Notes: generated by a model from the sequence alone, not told the origin. A stretch of 64,000 bases of DNA from Halobacterium jilantaiense (GCF_900110535.1 NZ_FOJA01000001.1:1709393-1773392); one strand, 5' to 3'; counted from the first letter of the stretch, positions 28,850 through 37,851 are shown. Numbers and translations are program-made.

Positions 28850-29878
28850 CTACTCCGGCAGCACGTCGGCGTCGCTCGGCTCGAACGACACTGTCGCGGG
28901 TCCGGGGTCGGGCGCGTCGGTGGTCTTGACCAGCAACTGGGTGCCGTGCCAGTCGCAGTACACCTTGTAGGCGTCCCCGAGGAACTCCGCGCGTCCGACG
29001 GTGACGTCGAGTTCGTTTCCACCCGAACCGAAGGACAGCGACTCCGGGCGCAGACCGATGGCGACGGTACCGGTGGCCGAATCTGCCACCTCGAACGACG
29101 CCGGACCGACCGATACGGAAGACCCCTTCGTTTCGAGTGGAGACGCGGTCCCGTCGAGGACGTTGTTGTCGCCGACGAACTCCGCGACGAACCGCGACGC
29201 CGGCTCTCGGTAGACTTCCTCGGGCGTCCCGACCTGCTCGACGCGGCCGGAATTCATCACGGCGACGCGGTCCGAGATGGAGAGCGCCTCCTCCTGGTCG
29301 TGCGTGACGTAGACGGTCGTGATGTCGAGTTCGCGCTGAATCTCCTTGACCGTCCCGCGCAGGCGCTCGCGGAGCCGCGCGTCCAGCGCGCTCATCGGCT
29401 CGTCCAGCAACAGCACGCTCGGGCCCGGCGCGAGCGCGCGAGCCAGCGCGACGCGCTGCTGCTGGCCGCCGGAGAGCGCCGTCGGGTCCCGGTCCGCCAT
29501 CCCCGGGAGGTCGACCAGCTCCAGGAGTTCGGTCACGCGCTCCTCGGTCGAGACGCCGCCGGGCGGGTCCCGGAAGCGCAGCCCGTAGGCGACGTTCTCG
29601 CCGACGGTCATGTGCGGGAACAGCGCGTAGCTCTGGAACACGATGCCCACGTCGCGGTCCTCGGGCGGAACGCCCGCCACCGACTCGCCGCCGAAGCGGA
29701 CGTCGCCCGCGTCGGGCTCCTCGAACCCCGCGACGAGGCGGAGCGTCGTCGTCTTCCCGCAGCCCGACGGTCCGACGAGCGTGAAGAACTCGCCGTCCGC
29801 GACGGTCACGGACACGTCGTCGACGGCTCTCGTCGGGCCGAACTCGCGGACGAGTCCGTCCAGGTCGACGCTGGTCAT
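28850..29878 (-). CDS. thiQ: ABC transporter ATP-binding protein, thiamine/spermidine/iron type
   Basis: A 342-residue ATPase of the CUT/spermidine-iron-thiamine import group. Walker A is GPSGCGKTTT, Q-loop VFQSYALFPHM, signature LSGGQQQRVALARAL, Walker B VLLLDEPMSALD and H-loop VYVTHDQEEAL. The C-terminal third is a TOBE domain with IGLRPESLSF, longer than in E. coli ThiQ. The ATG overlaps the permease stop by 4 bp. With the thiB-like binding protein the likely cargo is thiamine; iron or polyamine remains possible. The TOBE codons contain a near-perfect ORB (29123-29144). Confidence 0.87.
   Translation of the reverse strand: MTSVDLDGLVREFGPTRAVDDVSVTVADGEFFTLVGPSGCGKTTTLRLVAGFEEPDAGDVRFGGESVAGVPPEDRDVGIVFQSYALFPHMTVGENVAYGLRFRDPPGGVSTEERVTELLELVDLPGMADRDPTALSGGQQQRVALARALAPGPSVLLLDEPMSALDARLRERLRGTVKEIQRELDITTVYVTHDQEEALSISDRVAVMNSGRVEQVGTPEEVYREPASRFVAEFVGDNNVLDGTASPLETKGSSVSVGPASFEVADSATGTVAIGLRPESLSFGSGGNELDVTVGRAEFLGDAYKVYCDWHGTQLLVKTTDAPDPGPATVSFEPSDADVLPE
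29123..29144 (-). other. ORB-like site within the thiQ coding region
   Basis: CCCCTTCGTTTCGAGTGGAG then AC: it matches origin boxes A and C in the whole core and C/G-run, 7.8 kb away from ORB A. It encodes SPLETKG of the TOBE domain. A further weak relative (GTTTCCACCCGAACCGAAGG) begins about 29015 in the other orientation. Confidence 0.6.
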
Positions 29879-31713
29879 GGTTTGTACCGCCCCCCGACGC
29901 GGTCGATGACCACGAAGCTGGCGGCTGTCACCGCCAGCAGCACCGTCCCCATCGCGGCCGCCGGGCCCGTGCTCGGACCGGCGGCGCGGTCGACGAGGAA
30001 TCGTTTGAGCGCGACCGGCATCGTGTAGACGTTCCCGTCGGCGAGGATGACCGTCGAATCGAACTCGCCGATGCTGATGGCGAACGCGAACGCCGCGCCC
30101 GCCAGCACGCCCGGCCACACGAGCGGGAGTTCGATGTCCCAGAGCGCGCGACCGCGACTCGCGCCGAGCGCGCGAGCGGACTCCACGAGCCGGCTGTCGA
30201 CCGCCGACAGCATCGGCGCGACGTTCCGCACGACGAACGGGTAGCCGGCGACGGCGTGCGCGAACACGACCACGAGCGGGCCGACCAGACTCACCCGGTA
30301 GCTCCCGACGTCCACGCCGAACACGAGCGAGCGCAGCAGCCCGAACCCGACGACGATACCCGAGACAGCGATTGGTGCCATCAGCACGGCGTCGACGACC
30401 TTCCGGCCGCGCCCGCTTCTCGCGGAGAACGCCCCCACGACCACCCCCATCGGGAGCGCGACGACGAGCGCGGCGATGCCGAACTGGATGGAGTAGCGGA
30501 CGGCCGTCGCGGGCTGCGTGCGGCCGCTGGCCTGCCGTTCGGCGAGGAACCGCCACCACCGCAGCGTCGGGTCTTCGAGGCCGCCGACGCTCGCCAGCAC
30601 CATCGACGCCAGCGGCGCGACGAAGACGACGGCGACCAGCAGGCCGTAGACGACGATGCCCGACCGGACGAGCCACTCCCGGAGCCCGGTCGGGTCGAAC
30701 AGGCGGTGCCGGTCGAGCGGATTGGCGGTGCCTTCGGCCGACTGGCTGCCCTCGTACCGGAGGTAGGCGTACGTGAGCGCCAGTGAGATGATGGTTTCCA
30801 GAGTCGCGAGCCCGGCGGCGGTGGCGTAGTCGAGCTGGTTGATGCGGGCGAACAGCCACACCTCGACGGTGGCGAGCTGGAGGCCGCCCAGCGCGAGCAC
30901 GATTGGGAACGACATGAACGTGAACACGAACGTGAGCATCGCGCTCGCCGCCAGCGCGGGCAGCAACTGGGGCGCGACGACGTCCCGGAACGCCCGCAGC
31001 GGACTCGCACCCAGTGACCGAGCGGTCTCGACGGCGCTGGCGTCGACGTTCTCCCAGGCGGTCGTCACCATGCGCGTGACGAGCGGGGCGTTGTAGAAGG
31101 CGTGCGCGAGCACGACGACCTCCAGCGTGTAGAGGAACTGCACGCGTCCGAGACCCAGACTCGCCAGCAGGTCGTTGACGGTGCCGAACTGACCGAACGT
31201 CGCGACGAACCCGACGACCACCATGATGGAGGGCAACACGAACGGGAGGATGGTCAGCGACTGGAGCGTGCGCCGGCCGGGGAACTCGAAGCGGGCGAGC
31301 ACGTACGCGCCCGGCAGCCCGAGCGCGACGCTCACCAGCGTCGACAGCGCGGCCTGATAGGCCGTGAACCCGAACAGTCCCTTCCGGAACCCCGGGTGGA
31401 CGACGTAGAGGTCGGGCAGCAGCCCTGTCCAGCCCGCCGCGATTCGCACGTCGGCGAGCCACGCTGCGACGTCCCCCGGTACACGCAGGGGGTGCGCGAA
31501 GACGCCGTGGGCGGCCCCCATGTAGAACTCCGAGGTGAGAATCCCCCAGACGGGGTTCTCTGGGCCCAGAGCTTCCACGAACACGGTGCCGACGGGGTAG
31601 TAGAACACCGCCAGCAGGACGGCGAGCGTGCCAGCGCCCGCCAGCGGGAGCGCGAACCGGTCGACGGCGTCCGTGAGGCGGTCGGTCACGGCAGCGGTCC
31701 GGTTCCCCGCCAC
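29875..31713 (-). CDS. thiP: ABC transporter permease, fused double unit (ThiP/FbpB type)
   Basis: A 612-residue permease with about 12 helices. It comprises two binding-protein-dependent permease domains in one chain, as in ThiP and FbpB. The EAA-type coupling loops are VETARSLGASPLRAFRDVVAPQ in the first half (read in pieces) and VESARALGASRGRALWDIEL in the second. I propose the GTG at 31713, which overlaps the stop of the binding-protein gene by one base (TAGTG); a GTG at 31740 would overlap by 28 bp. The stop overlaps the ATPase ATG by 4 bp, so all three genes are translationally coupled. Confidence 0.87.
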   Translation of the reverse strand: MAGNRTAAVTDRLTDAVDRFALPLAGAGTLAVLLAVFYYPVGTVFVEALGPENPVWGILTSEFYMGAAHGVFAHPLRVPGDVAAWLADVRIAAGWTGLLPDLYVVHPGFRKGLFGFTAYQAALSTLVSVALGLPGAYVLARFEFPGRRTLQSLTILPFVLPSIMVVVGFVATFGQFGTVNDLLASLGLGRVQFLYTLEVVVLAHAFYNAPLVTRMVTTAWENVDASAVETARSLGASPLRAFRDVVAPQLLPALAASAMLTFVFTFMSFPIVLALGGLQLATVEVWLFARINQLDYATAAGLATLETIISLALTYAYLRYEGSQSAEGTANPLDRHRLFDPTGLREWLVRSGIVVYGLLVAVVFVAPLASMVLASVGGLEDPTLRWWRFLAERQASGRTQPATAVRYSIQFGIAALVVALPMGVVVGAFSARSGRGRKVVDAVLMAPIAVSGIVVGFGLLRSLVFGVDVGSYRVSLVGPLVVVFAHAVAGYPFVVRNVAPMLSAVDSRLVESARALGASRGRALWDIELPLVWPGVLAGAAFAFAISIGEFDSTVILADGNVYTMPVALKRFLVDRAAGPSTGPAAAMGTVLLAVTAASFVVIDRVGGRYKP

Positions 31714-32846
31714 TAGTTCGTCGCGACCTGTCGGGCCCACGCTTCAGTCCACGCGTCGACGTTGCCCGCGAGTTCTTCGTACGTGAACGTCACGGGCTCC
31801 GGCGGCTCGTAGGCGTACTGCGCGTACTCCTCGGGGAGTTCCGCGGTCGTCGTCGCGGGGAACTGGACGTTGTTCACGGCGATGTTCCGCTGAGCCGCGT
31901 CGGTGAGCATGAACTCCACGAACTCCGCGGCGAGGTCGGGGTTGTCGGCGTCGGCGAACCGCGCGACGGCCTCGGGGTTCGCGTACCCCTGGTCGTTCAG
32001 GAAGCCGACCTGGTGGCGGGGGAGCTGGTCCTCGTCGTTGTAGTACACCTGGTCGGTGGAGTACGAGACCACCATCGGCCGCTCGCCGTTCAGGAACGCG
32101 TCGTAGGACGGCCGCCAGTCGTCGAGGACGCGCACGTCGTTCTCGACGAGGCGCTCCCAGTAGTCGAGGTAGTTCTCGGGGCCGTACTCGTGGATGGTCC
32201 ACAGCAGGAACGCCCGTCCGGGGTCGCTGGACTGGGCGTTCTGTGCGAGCAGCGTGCCCTCGTACTCGTCGCTGGCCAGCGCCTCGAACGTCTCGGGGTT
32301 GTCGACGGTCGTGCTGTCGTAGACGAGCGAGATGTAGCCCGTGTCGTAGGGGAGCGCGCGGTTCCGGGGGTCGATGCGGAGGTCGTCTTTGATGGCGTCG
32401 CTGCCGTCAATCTCGCCGGCCAGTTCGTCGAACAGCGCGGTGCCGTCCAGCGCCTCGTCGACGCGCACGAGTTCGCCCGTGTTGATGCCGACGAAGAGGT
32501 CGGCGTCGATGCTCGCGCCCCCGCGCTTGCGCTCGATGAACTCGTTGACGCCGTTGCTCGGCGCACTGAACTCGACGGCCGTGTCGTGGTCGGCCTCCCA
32601 GGCGTCTTTCAGCCACTGACCGGCGGTGCCGTCGTCGCCGAAGAACGAGTCGTAGGTCGCGACCCGCAGCGGCCCCGTGTCGGCGCTGGTTGTGTTCGTG
32701 GTCGTCTCGGACTGGGTCGCCGTCCCGGCCTCGGTGGTAGACGTGGTCGCGTCGCCGTCGCCGGTGTCCTCGACTTGGAGGCAGCCCGCGGCGGCGACGC
32801 CCGTCACTCCGACGCCCACCGTCCGGAGGTAGTCGCGGCGTTTCAT
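31713..32846 (-). CDS. thiB: Thiamine-type ABC transporter substrate-binding lipoprotein
   Basis: A 377-residue extracellular binding protein. It starts MKRRDYLRTVGVGV with a twin-arginine signal and ends the signal at AAAGC (Cys22), the lipobox cysteine. A Thr/Ser/Asp-rich spacer (about 27-57) keeps the domain away from the membrane. The mature part has LRVATYDSF, DADLFVGINTGEL and LPYDTGYISLVYD, which resemble ThiB landmarks. Thiamine, its phosphates or a precursor is the probable ligand (from family). It is first in the operon; a TATA-like GCTTATCC lies about 28-30 bp before the ATG, fitting a leaderless mRNA. Confidence 0.85.
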   Translation of the reverse strand: MKRRDYLRTVGVGVTGVAAAGCLQVEDTGDGDATTSTTEAGTATQSETTTNTTSADTGPLRVATYDSFFGDDGTAGQWLKDAWEADHDTAVEFSAPSNGVNEFIERKRGGASIDADLFVGINTGELVRVDEALDGTALFDELAGEIDGSDAIKDDLRIDPRNRALPYDTGYISLVYDSTTVDNPETFEALASDEYEGTLLAQNAQSSDPGRAFLLWTIHEYGPENYLDYWERLVENDVRVLDDWRPSYDAFLNGERPMVVSYSTDQVYYNDEDQLPRHQVGFLNDQGYANPEAVARFADADNPDLAAEFVEFMLTDAAQRNIAVNNVQFPATTTAELPEEYAQYAYEPPEPVTFTYEELAGNVDAWTEAWARQVATN

Positions 32847-32923
32847 TACTCGGTCGTATCAGTGGGTTTTGGATAAGCCCGTCGCTCCCCCGGTGAGCGA
32901 ACCCTTTTCACCCTGCCGTCGGT

Positions 32924-32935
32924 ACTGCCGGCAGT
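32924..32935. promoter_or_regulatory. Palindrome across the start of the AI-2E family gene
   Basis: ACTGCCGGCAGT is a perfect 12 bp palindrome, nearly 18 bp with flanks, whose right end overlaps the GTG start. It follows a TATA-like CCCTTTTCAC by about 20 bp. It could be an operator or simple GC-rich chance. Confidence 0.3.
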
Positions 32936-34073
32936 GCCACCCGCTCGAACAACCGGTCTCGCCGTGCTCCTCGTCGCCCTCGCCGTGCTCTCGACGCTCG
33001 TCCTCGGTGCCGTCGTCGGCACCGTCTTCTTCGCCGGCACCGTCGCGTACCTCCTCATCCCCGCCACCGGGCGCGTCGAGCGCCTCGGCATCTCTCGCTG
33101 GGCCGCCAGCGCGCTCACCGCCGTCGTCGTCTCGCTCGTCGCCGTCGTCCCGCTCGCCCTCGCCGCCTCGGCGGCCAGCGGCCGCATCGCGGAGGCCATC
33201 GACGCCCTCGAAGCACTCCCCGAGATGTACCCCGTCAGCGCGTACGGCTACGAGTACGTCTTCGACGTCGGCCTCGCCATCGACACCGTCACGACGTACG
33301 GCACCGACTTCGCCGTCGACCTCGCGGGCGAACTCCCCGTGCTCGCGCTGAAGCTCACGCTGTTCGGCGTGCTCGTCTTCGGCCTGCTCGTCGCCCACCA
33401 GGACGCCGAGCGCGCGCTGCTGGCGGTCGTCCCGCCGACCTATCGGGATGTCGCCGCCGCGCTCGGCCACCGCGCTCGTTCCACGCTGTACGCCATCTAC
33501 GTCCTGCAGGCCGCCACCGCCGTCGCGACCACCGTCCTCGCGGTCCCGGTCTTCTACATCTTCGGCGTCCCCTACCCGCTCACGCTCTCCGTGGCCGCGG
33601 GCGTCCTCCAGTTCGTCCCTATCGTCGGTCCCTCTATCGTCGTCGCCGGCGTCGCGCTCTACTGGACGGCGACCGGTGCCGCGAACACGGCGCTCGTCTT
33701 CCTGTTCGTCGCGGGCGTGCTCGTCGCGTGGCTCCCGGACGTGCTCGTGCGCCCCCGTCTCTCCCGGGAGACCGCCGACCTCCCCGGCAGCCTCTACTTC
33801 ATCGGGTTCACGGGCGGCCTGCTCACCGTCGGCCCCGTCGGCGTCATCGCGGGGCCGCTGGTCGTCGCCCTCACGGTCGAGGCGGCGTCGCTGCTCGCCG
33901 AGGAGCGCGGCGGCGTCCAGACCACGCTCACGAACGGGGACTACGAGGCCTGCCGGGCCGACGGGGACGACCCGAGTCCGACCGACGCTTCGGTCTCCGC
34001 TGACGGGTCGCTGGACGACGCCGCGAGCGACCCGACTGAGGACGGCTCCGACCGCACCGGCGACCCCTCCTGA
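32934..34073 (+). CDS. AI-2E/PerM family membrane protein
   Basis: A 379-residue protein with about eight helices of the AI-2E transporter (PerM, DUF20) family. Signs are a paired N-terminal helix hairpin (GLAVLLVALAVLSTLVLGAV), the amphipathic middle RIAEAIDALEALPEMYPVSA, and the conserved FVPIVGPSIVVAGVALYW near the sixth helix with GVIAGPLVVAL later. Members export autoinducer-2 or act as Na+/H+ antiporters; the role in haloarchaea is unknown. The tail is acidic. GTG at 32934 (MPPARTTGLAVLL) is the only reasonable start. It is divergent from the thiamine operon. Confidence 0.8.
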   Translation: MPPARTTGLAVLLVALAVLSTLVLGAVVGTVFFAGTVAYLLIPATGRVERLGISRWAASALTAVVVSLVAVVPLALAASAASGRIAEAIDALEALPEMYPVSAYGYEYVFDVGLAIDTVTTYGTDFAVDLAGELPVLALKLTLFGVLVFGLLVAHQDAERALLAVVPPTYRDVAAALGHRARSTLYAIYVLQAATAVATTVLAVPVFYIFGVPYPLTLSVAAGVLQFVPIVGPSIVVAGVALYWTATGAANTALVFLFVAGVLVAWLPDVLVRPRLSRETADLPGSLYFIGFTGGLLTVGPVGVIAGPLVVALTVEAASLLAEERGGVQTTLTNGDYEACRADGDDPSPTDASVSADGSLDDAASDPTEDGSDRTGDPS

Positions 34074-34087
34074 TACTCCAGACGCAG

Positions 34088-34864
34088 TCAGTTCGACTCG
34101 ATGGGGCGGCCGTCTGCCTCCCACTCGGTGAGACTCCCCTCGTAGAACGCCACGTCTGGGAACCCCAGCCAGCCCAGCACGGCGAACGTGTGGCTGATTC
34201 GGCGGGCGGTGTTGCAGTACAGCACGACGCGCTTCTCTCGGGTGACGCCGCGGGACGCGAGCAGTTCCTCGACGGCGTCGCGCGGTTTGAGTCCGCGCGT
34301 GTCGTCGTCGACGACCTCCTTCCAGTCGAGGTTCACCGCGCCGGGGATGTGGCCCTCCTCGAACTCCCAGGGTTCCCGGGTGTCAACGACGACGGCGTCG
34401 TCGTCTTCGGCGGCCGCCGCCACGTCGTCGGCGTCCACGAACACGCCACTGTCCGGGTCGCCCGCCTCGTAGTCAGTCGGCGTCACGTCCGGCGGCTCGC
34501 TGCTGGCTCCGTGGTCCCGAATCCACGCGCTGTAGTCGCCGTCAAGCAGCCGGACATCGTCGTGGCCGTAGTACAGCGCCGTCACGAGGAATCGTGCGGC
34601 GAACACGCCGTGCGTGTCGTCGTACGCGACGACGGTGTCCCCCGATTCGATGCCCGCCTCGGAGAGCGTCGCCTCCCAGTCCTCGCGAGTCGGCATCATT
34701 CCCTCGGGGCCGCCCTCCTGACGGAACGAGTCGAACGGGACGCTCACGGCGTCCGGTACGTGCCCGATGCCGTCGTACTCCCAGGCGTCCCGGACGTCCA
34801 CGACTCGCACCGAGTCGAGGTGCGCGGCGAGCCAGTCCGCAGACACCACCCAGTCGTCGGTCAT
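34088..34864 (-). CDS. Thiosulfate sulfurtransferase (two-domain rhodanese)
   Basis: A 258-residue protein with two rhodanese domains. The first (about 1-125) is inactive by sequence, with YDDTHGVFAARF where a catalytic cysteine would be. The second has VVDTREPWEFEEGHIPGA and the active-site loop LYCNTARRIS with the catalytic Cys. It transfers sulfane sulfur from thiosulfate or a persulfide to an acceptor. It is divergent from a second rhodanese at 35096; haloarchaeal pairs of this kind are often named tssA/tssB. The ATG at 34864 opens MTDDWVVSADWLAAHL, a typical sulfurtransferase beginning. Confidence 0.87.
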   Translation of the reverse strand: MTDDWVVSADWLAAHLDSVRVVDVRDAWEYDGIGHVPDAVSVPFDSFRQEGGPEGMMPTREDWEATLSEAGIESGDTVVAYDDTHGVFAARFLVTALYYGHDDVRLLDGDYSAWIRDHGASSEPPDVTPTDYEAGDPDSGVFVDADDVAAAAEDDDAVVVDTREPWEFEEGHIPGAVNLDWKEVVDDDTRGLKPRDAVEELLASRGVTREKRVVLYCNTARRISHTFAVLGWLGFPDVAFYEGSLTEWEADGRPIESN

Positions 34865-35095
34865 TGTCGGGGGTTCGCGCTCGCCGCCCTTAGCACTCCG
34901 GCCATCGGAACGCGCTGCCACACTCGCCCCGGCCTCAACCGAGATAGCGGCAACATCTGCTCACTCAGGGGTGCCAGTGTCTGCTTCGGGTCCGGACAGG
35001 TCACCGCCCGCGGCGAACGGTGCCGGGAGCCGACACGAACGGGGGAACTCGCCAGGGGACCGAGAGTTATGTGCCTGGGTGCCGAGGACACGTGT

Positions 35096-35959
35096 ATGGC
35101 AGACTACGCCAACGACGTACTCGTCACCGCCGACTGGGTTGAGGACCACCTCGACCAGTTCCAGAGCGACGACGCCGACTACCGACTCGTCGAAGTCGAC
35201 GTCGACACCGAAGCCTACGACGACGCCCACGCACCCGGTGCCGTCGGCTTCAACTGGGAGACCCAGCTCCAGGACCAGACCCGCCGCGACATCCTCGACA
35301 AGGCCGACTTCGAGGACCTGCTGGGCAGCCACGGCATCAGCGAGGACTCCACGGTCGTCCTCTACGGCGACAACTCGAACTGGTTCGCGGCCTACACCTA
35401 CTGGCAGTTCAAGTACTACGGCCACGAGAACGTGAAGCTCCTCGACGGCGGCCGCGACTACTGGGTCGACAACGACTACCCGACCACCGACGAAGTGCCC
35501 GAGTTCTCCGCCGTCGACTACGAGGCTCGCGGTCCCTTCGAGGGCATCCGCGCCTACCGCGACGACGTCGAGCACGCCGTCGACAAGGGCCTGCCGCTCG
35601 TCGACGTGCGCTCGCCCGAGGAGTTCAGCGGCGAGATTCTCGCGCCACCGGGCCTCCAGGAGACCGCCCAGCGCGGCGGCCACATCCCGGGCGCGAGCAA
35701 CATCTCGTGGGCGGCCACGGTCAACAGCGACGGGACGTTCAAGTCCGCCGACGAACTCGAAGAGCTCTACGGCACCGAGGGCATCGACGGCGACGAGACC
35801 ACCGTCGCGTACTGCCGCATCGGCGAACGCTCCTCGATTGCGTGGTTCGCGCTCCACGAACTGCTCGGCTACGACAACACCGTCAACTACGACGGCTCGT
35901 GGACCGAGTGGGGGAACCTCGTCGGCGCACCGGTCGAGACCGGTAGCGGCGACGACTGA
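35096..35959 (+). CDS. Thiosulfate sulfurtransferase (two-domain rhodanese), second copy
   Basis: A 287-residue two-domain rhodanese that begins VLVTADWVEDHLDQF after a short N-terminus. The first domain shows LYGDNSNWFAAY instead of a catalytic Cys loop. The second has LVDVRSPEEFSGEI and the active loop YCRIGERSS. CRIGERSS is a TST-type loop, while CNTARRIS in the divergent copy differs, suggesting different sulfur acceptors. A TATA-like GTTATG (35066-35071) lies about 28 bp before the ATG, so the transcript is probably leaderless. I ignored a long upstream in-frame extension, which is the antisense of the first rhodanese. Confidence 0.9.
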   Translation: MADYANDVLVTADWVEDHLDQFQSDDADYRLVEVDVDTEAYDDAHAPGAVGFNWETQLQDQTRRDILDKADFEDLLGSHGISEDSTVVLYGDNSNWFAAYTYWQFKYYGHENVKLLDGGRDYWVDNDYPTTDEVPEFSAVDYEARGPFEGIRAYRDDVEHAVDKGLPLVDVRSPEEFSGEILAPPGLQETAQRGGHIPGASNISWAATVNSDGTFKSADELEELYGTEGIDGDETTVAYCRIGERSSIAWFALHELLGYDNTVNYDGSWTEWGNLVGAPVETGSGDD

Positions 35960-36032
35960 CGACCGCCCCGGCCACCGACTCGTTTCTTCGGCGACGCCAG
36001 CATACAAGCCGCCAGCGCCCCACACTCGTCGT

Positions 36033-36665
36033 ATGGACGCCAGCGAACTCCACGACTCGGTCCGCGAGGACAACGACACCGCGCTCTCACGGCTGGGGTC
36101 TTCGAAGTCCCTGTACGCCGCGACGGGCGGCGAGATGGAGGCCGGGCCGGTCCTCGAATCGGCCGCCGACGCCGAACACGCCGCCGCCGAGACCTTCGCG
36201 GCGTGGACCGACAGCGAGGCCGACGCGGACGCAGCGGACGCTTTCGAGGCGACTGCCGCCGAGGAGCGCGACCACTACGACGCCGTCCTCGGCGAACTGG
36301 ACGACCACGACCCCGGTCAGGCCGACCCGAGCGCGATGCAGCAGTCGCTCCGCGGCCTCGACTCGACCGTCGAGCGCGCCGGCGGCCTCCTCGGTCGTAT
36401 TCTCGCCACGGAGAAGTCCAAAGAACAGCTCACGGGCTTCTTCGTCGGGCAGGCCGACCCCCAGACCGCCCAGCTGTTCCGCGACCTGAAAGGCGACCTC
36501 GACGACCAACTGGAGCGCACCCTCGACCTCCTCGATTCCGTCTGCGAGACCGACGACGACTGGCAGACCGCCAGCGACGCCGCGGACGCCGCTGTCCAGA
36601 CGGCCTACGACGAGTACACCGAACAGCTCGAAGCGATGGGCGTCAACCCCAAGCCGGTCTGCTGA
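36033..36665 (+). CDS. Rubrerythrin/ferritin-like helical protein
   Basis: A 210-residue, mostly helical acidic protein. Ferritin-like elements are ESAADAEHAAAETF and TAAEERDHYDAVLGEL, each an E-x-x-H type pair that could bind iron, followed by long helices (FRDLKGDLDDQLERTLDLLD) and the end MGVNPKPVC. The metal role is an inference; haloarchaeal relatives are sometimes labelled transcription antitermination protein, for which I see no support here. The ATG at 36033 follows a TATA-like CATACAAGC by about 30 bp. Confidence 0.6.
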   Translation: MDASELHDSVREDNDTALSRLGSSKSLYAATGGEMEAGPVLESAADAEHAAAETFAAWTDSEADADAADAFEATAAEERDHYDAVLGELDDHDPGQADPSAMQQSLRGLDSTVERAGGLLGRILATEKSKEQLTGFFVGQADPQTAQLFRDLKGDLDDQLERTLDLLDSVCETDDDWQTASDAADAAVQTAYDEYTEQLEAMGVNPKPVC

Positions 36666-36820
36666 CGGCCCCTCGTTTCCAAGCCGGATTGTAAACCAAA
36701 ACAGCCAGACATCGAACACCGCGGAGCGCCTGCCTATTTCGACACAAACACGTGGCCAACGTCTCATGAAAACCACTGTACCACAGTAAGTGTCAAGTAG
36801 AGGGGTACACTGTCGCCGGT

Positions 36821-37618
36821 ATGAATCGGCGGATGTTCGTCGTTGTTCTCGTCGCAGTGCTCGTCGGAGGCGCGGCGGGTGCACTGCTCGGCGTTGGTGG
36901 GCAGCAGACACCTGACGACCCTAATTCAGCTGGGGCAACTCCAGCGTCCACTACTGCCGGTACGGCAACGACTACTGGCGGTACAGCAACGACGACACTC
37001 GATGATGGGATTAACCGCTCCGAGTACCACCCAGAAGACCCGGGTACCCGAAATCTCACGATTCGAAACTACCGGTTTGTCCCTAGTGACAACGAGACCT
37101 GGAATGCCACGGTGAACACATCCCGTATCGAGTCGCTCGTGTTCCAGAAAATCAACGAAGTGCGGGCAGAACACGACCTCCACCAGTGGCAACCGAGTTA
37201 CCGTCTAGGAAGTAATGTGCGGGCACACTCACAGTGGATGGTTGAGAACAGGAATATAAGCCACGTGAACGGTGATGGACAGCACTCTTGGGAGCGTTGG
37301 GCTGAGATGGAGCCGAGTATCTGCGTTAACGACTTCGGTGAAAACCTAGTCGTGGTTCAACTCCGGGGATATCACTCCAACGCGAACCCGTATATGAATT
37401 CGAACCAGTCAATCGCCAATGAAAGCATTAAGCTGTGGAAAAACAGTCAATCGCACCGTGAACTCATGTTATCCGACGAGAACTACGAGTACATGGGCGT
37501 CGGAGCGACTGTGAGGCAGTACAATAACAGCCAAGCGTGGGTTTTCATTGGGATGAACGTGTGTGGTCCGAAAAGTCAGGACCCAGACGCCCCGTTCGAG
37601 AACTCGACTTCCGAGTGA
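36821..37618 (+). CDS. Secreted CAP-domain protein rich in N-glycosylation sequons
   Basis: A 265-residue protein with an N-terminal signal or anchor helix (MFVVVLVAVLVGGAAGALLG), a Thr/Ala/Gly-rich linker (35-60) and a CAP/SCP domain. The domain has EVRAEHDLHQWQ, RAHSQWM, FGENLV and SHRELML, holding the His and Glu residues typical of the fold. Ten N-x-S/T sequons are present, so heavy surface glycosylation is likely. CAP proteins can act as proteases or bind cell-wall or lipid ligands; the function here is unknown. Base composition is near 50% GC, well below the neighbours, and suggests acquisition by transfer. It is not in an operon. Confidence 0.78.
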   Translation: MNRRMFVVVLVAVLVGGAAGALLGVGGQQTPDDPNSAGATPASTTAGTATTTGGTATTTLDDGINRSEYHPEDPGTRNLTIRNYRFVPSDNETWNATVNTSRIESLVFQKINEVRAEHDLHQWQPSYRLGSNVRAHSQWMVENRNISHVNGDGQHSWERWAEMEPSICVNDFGENLVVVQLRGYHSNANPYMNSNQSIANESIKLWKNSQSHRELMLSDENYEYMGVGATVRQYNNSQAWVFIGMNVCGPKSQDPDAPFENSTSE

Positions 37619-37851
37619 CTCCACAGCCGGCATCCCCGCTCTGTCGATTTGCCCACACCCGGTGGCTCCACGGGGCGAGACGGTAGCGGGTTATTCTGTG
37701 AGTTCGGATCCCCTTGTTCGGGAACATCGAGAGATTCGCTATCGGTAGTCACCCCGAACTCCGATGCCACCATCGTCGTCGATGCTCGATACGGCCGCGA
37801 CGCAGGTCGACTTCCCACAAGAGAACAGCTACTGTCCACTCCCACAGCGAC

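Noticed and set aside
32847-32933. A thiamine riboswitch in front of the thiB-like gene
   Set aside because: Only 87 bp separate the divergent genes, and the promoter spacing predicts a leaderless mRNA, so there is no room for a TPP aptamer.
37690-37735. A further ORB near CCCCTTGTTCGGGAAC
   Set aside because: It shares only CCCCTT and GGAAC; the central GTTTCG core is missing.
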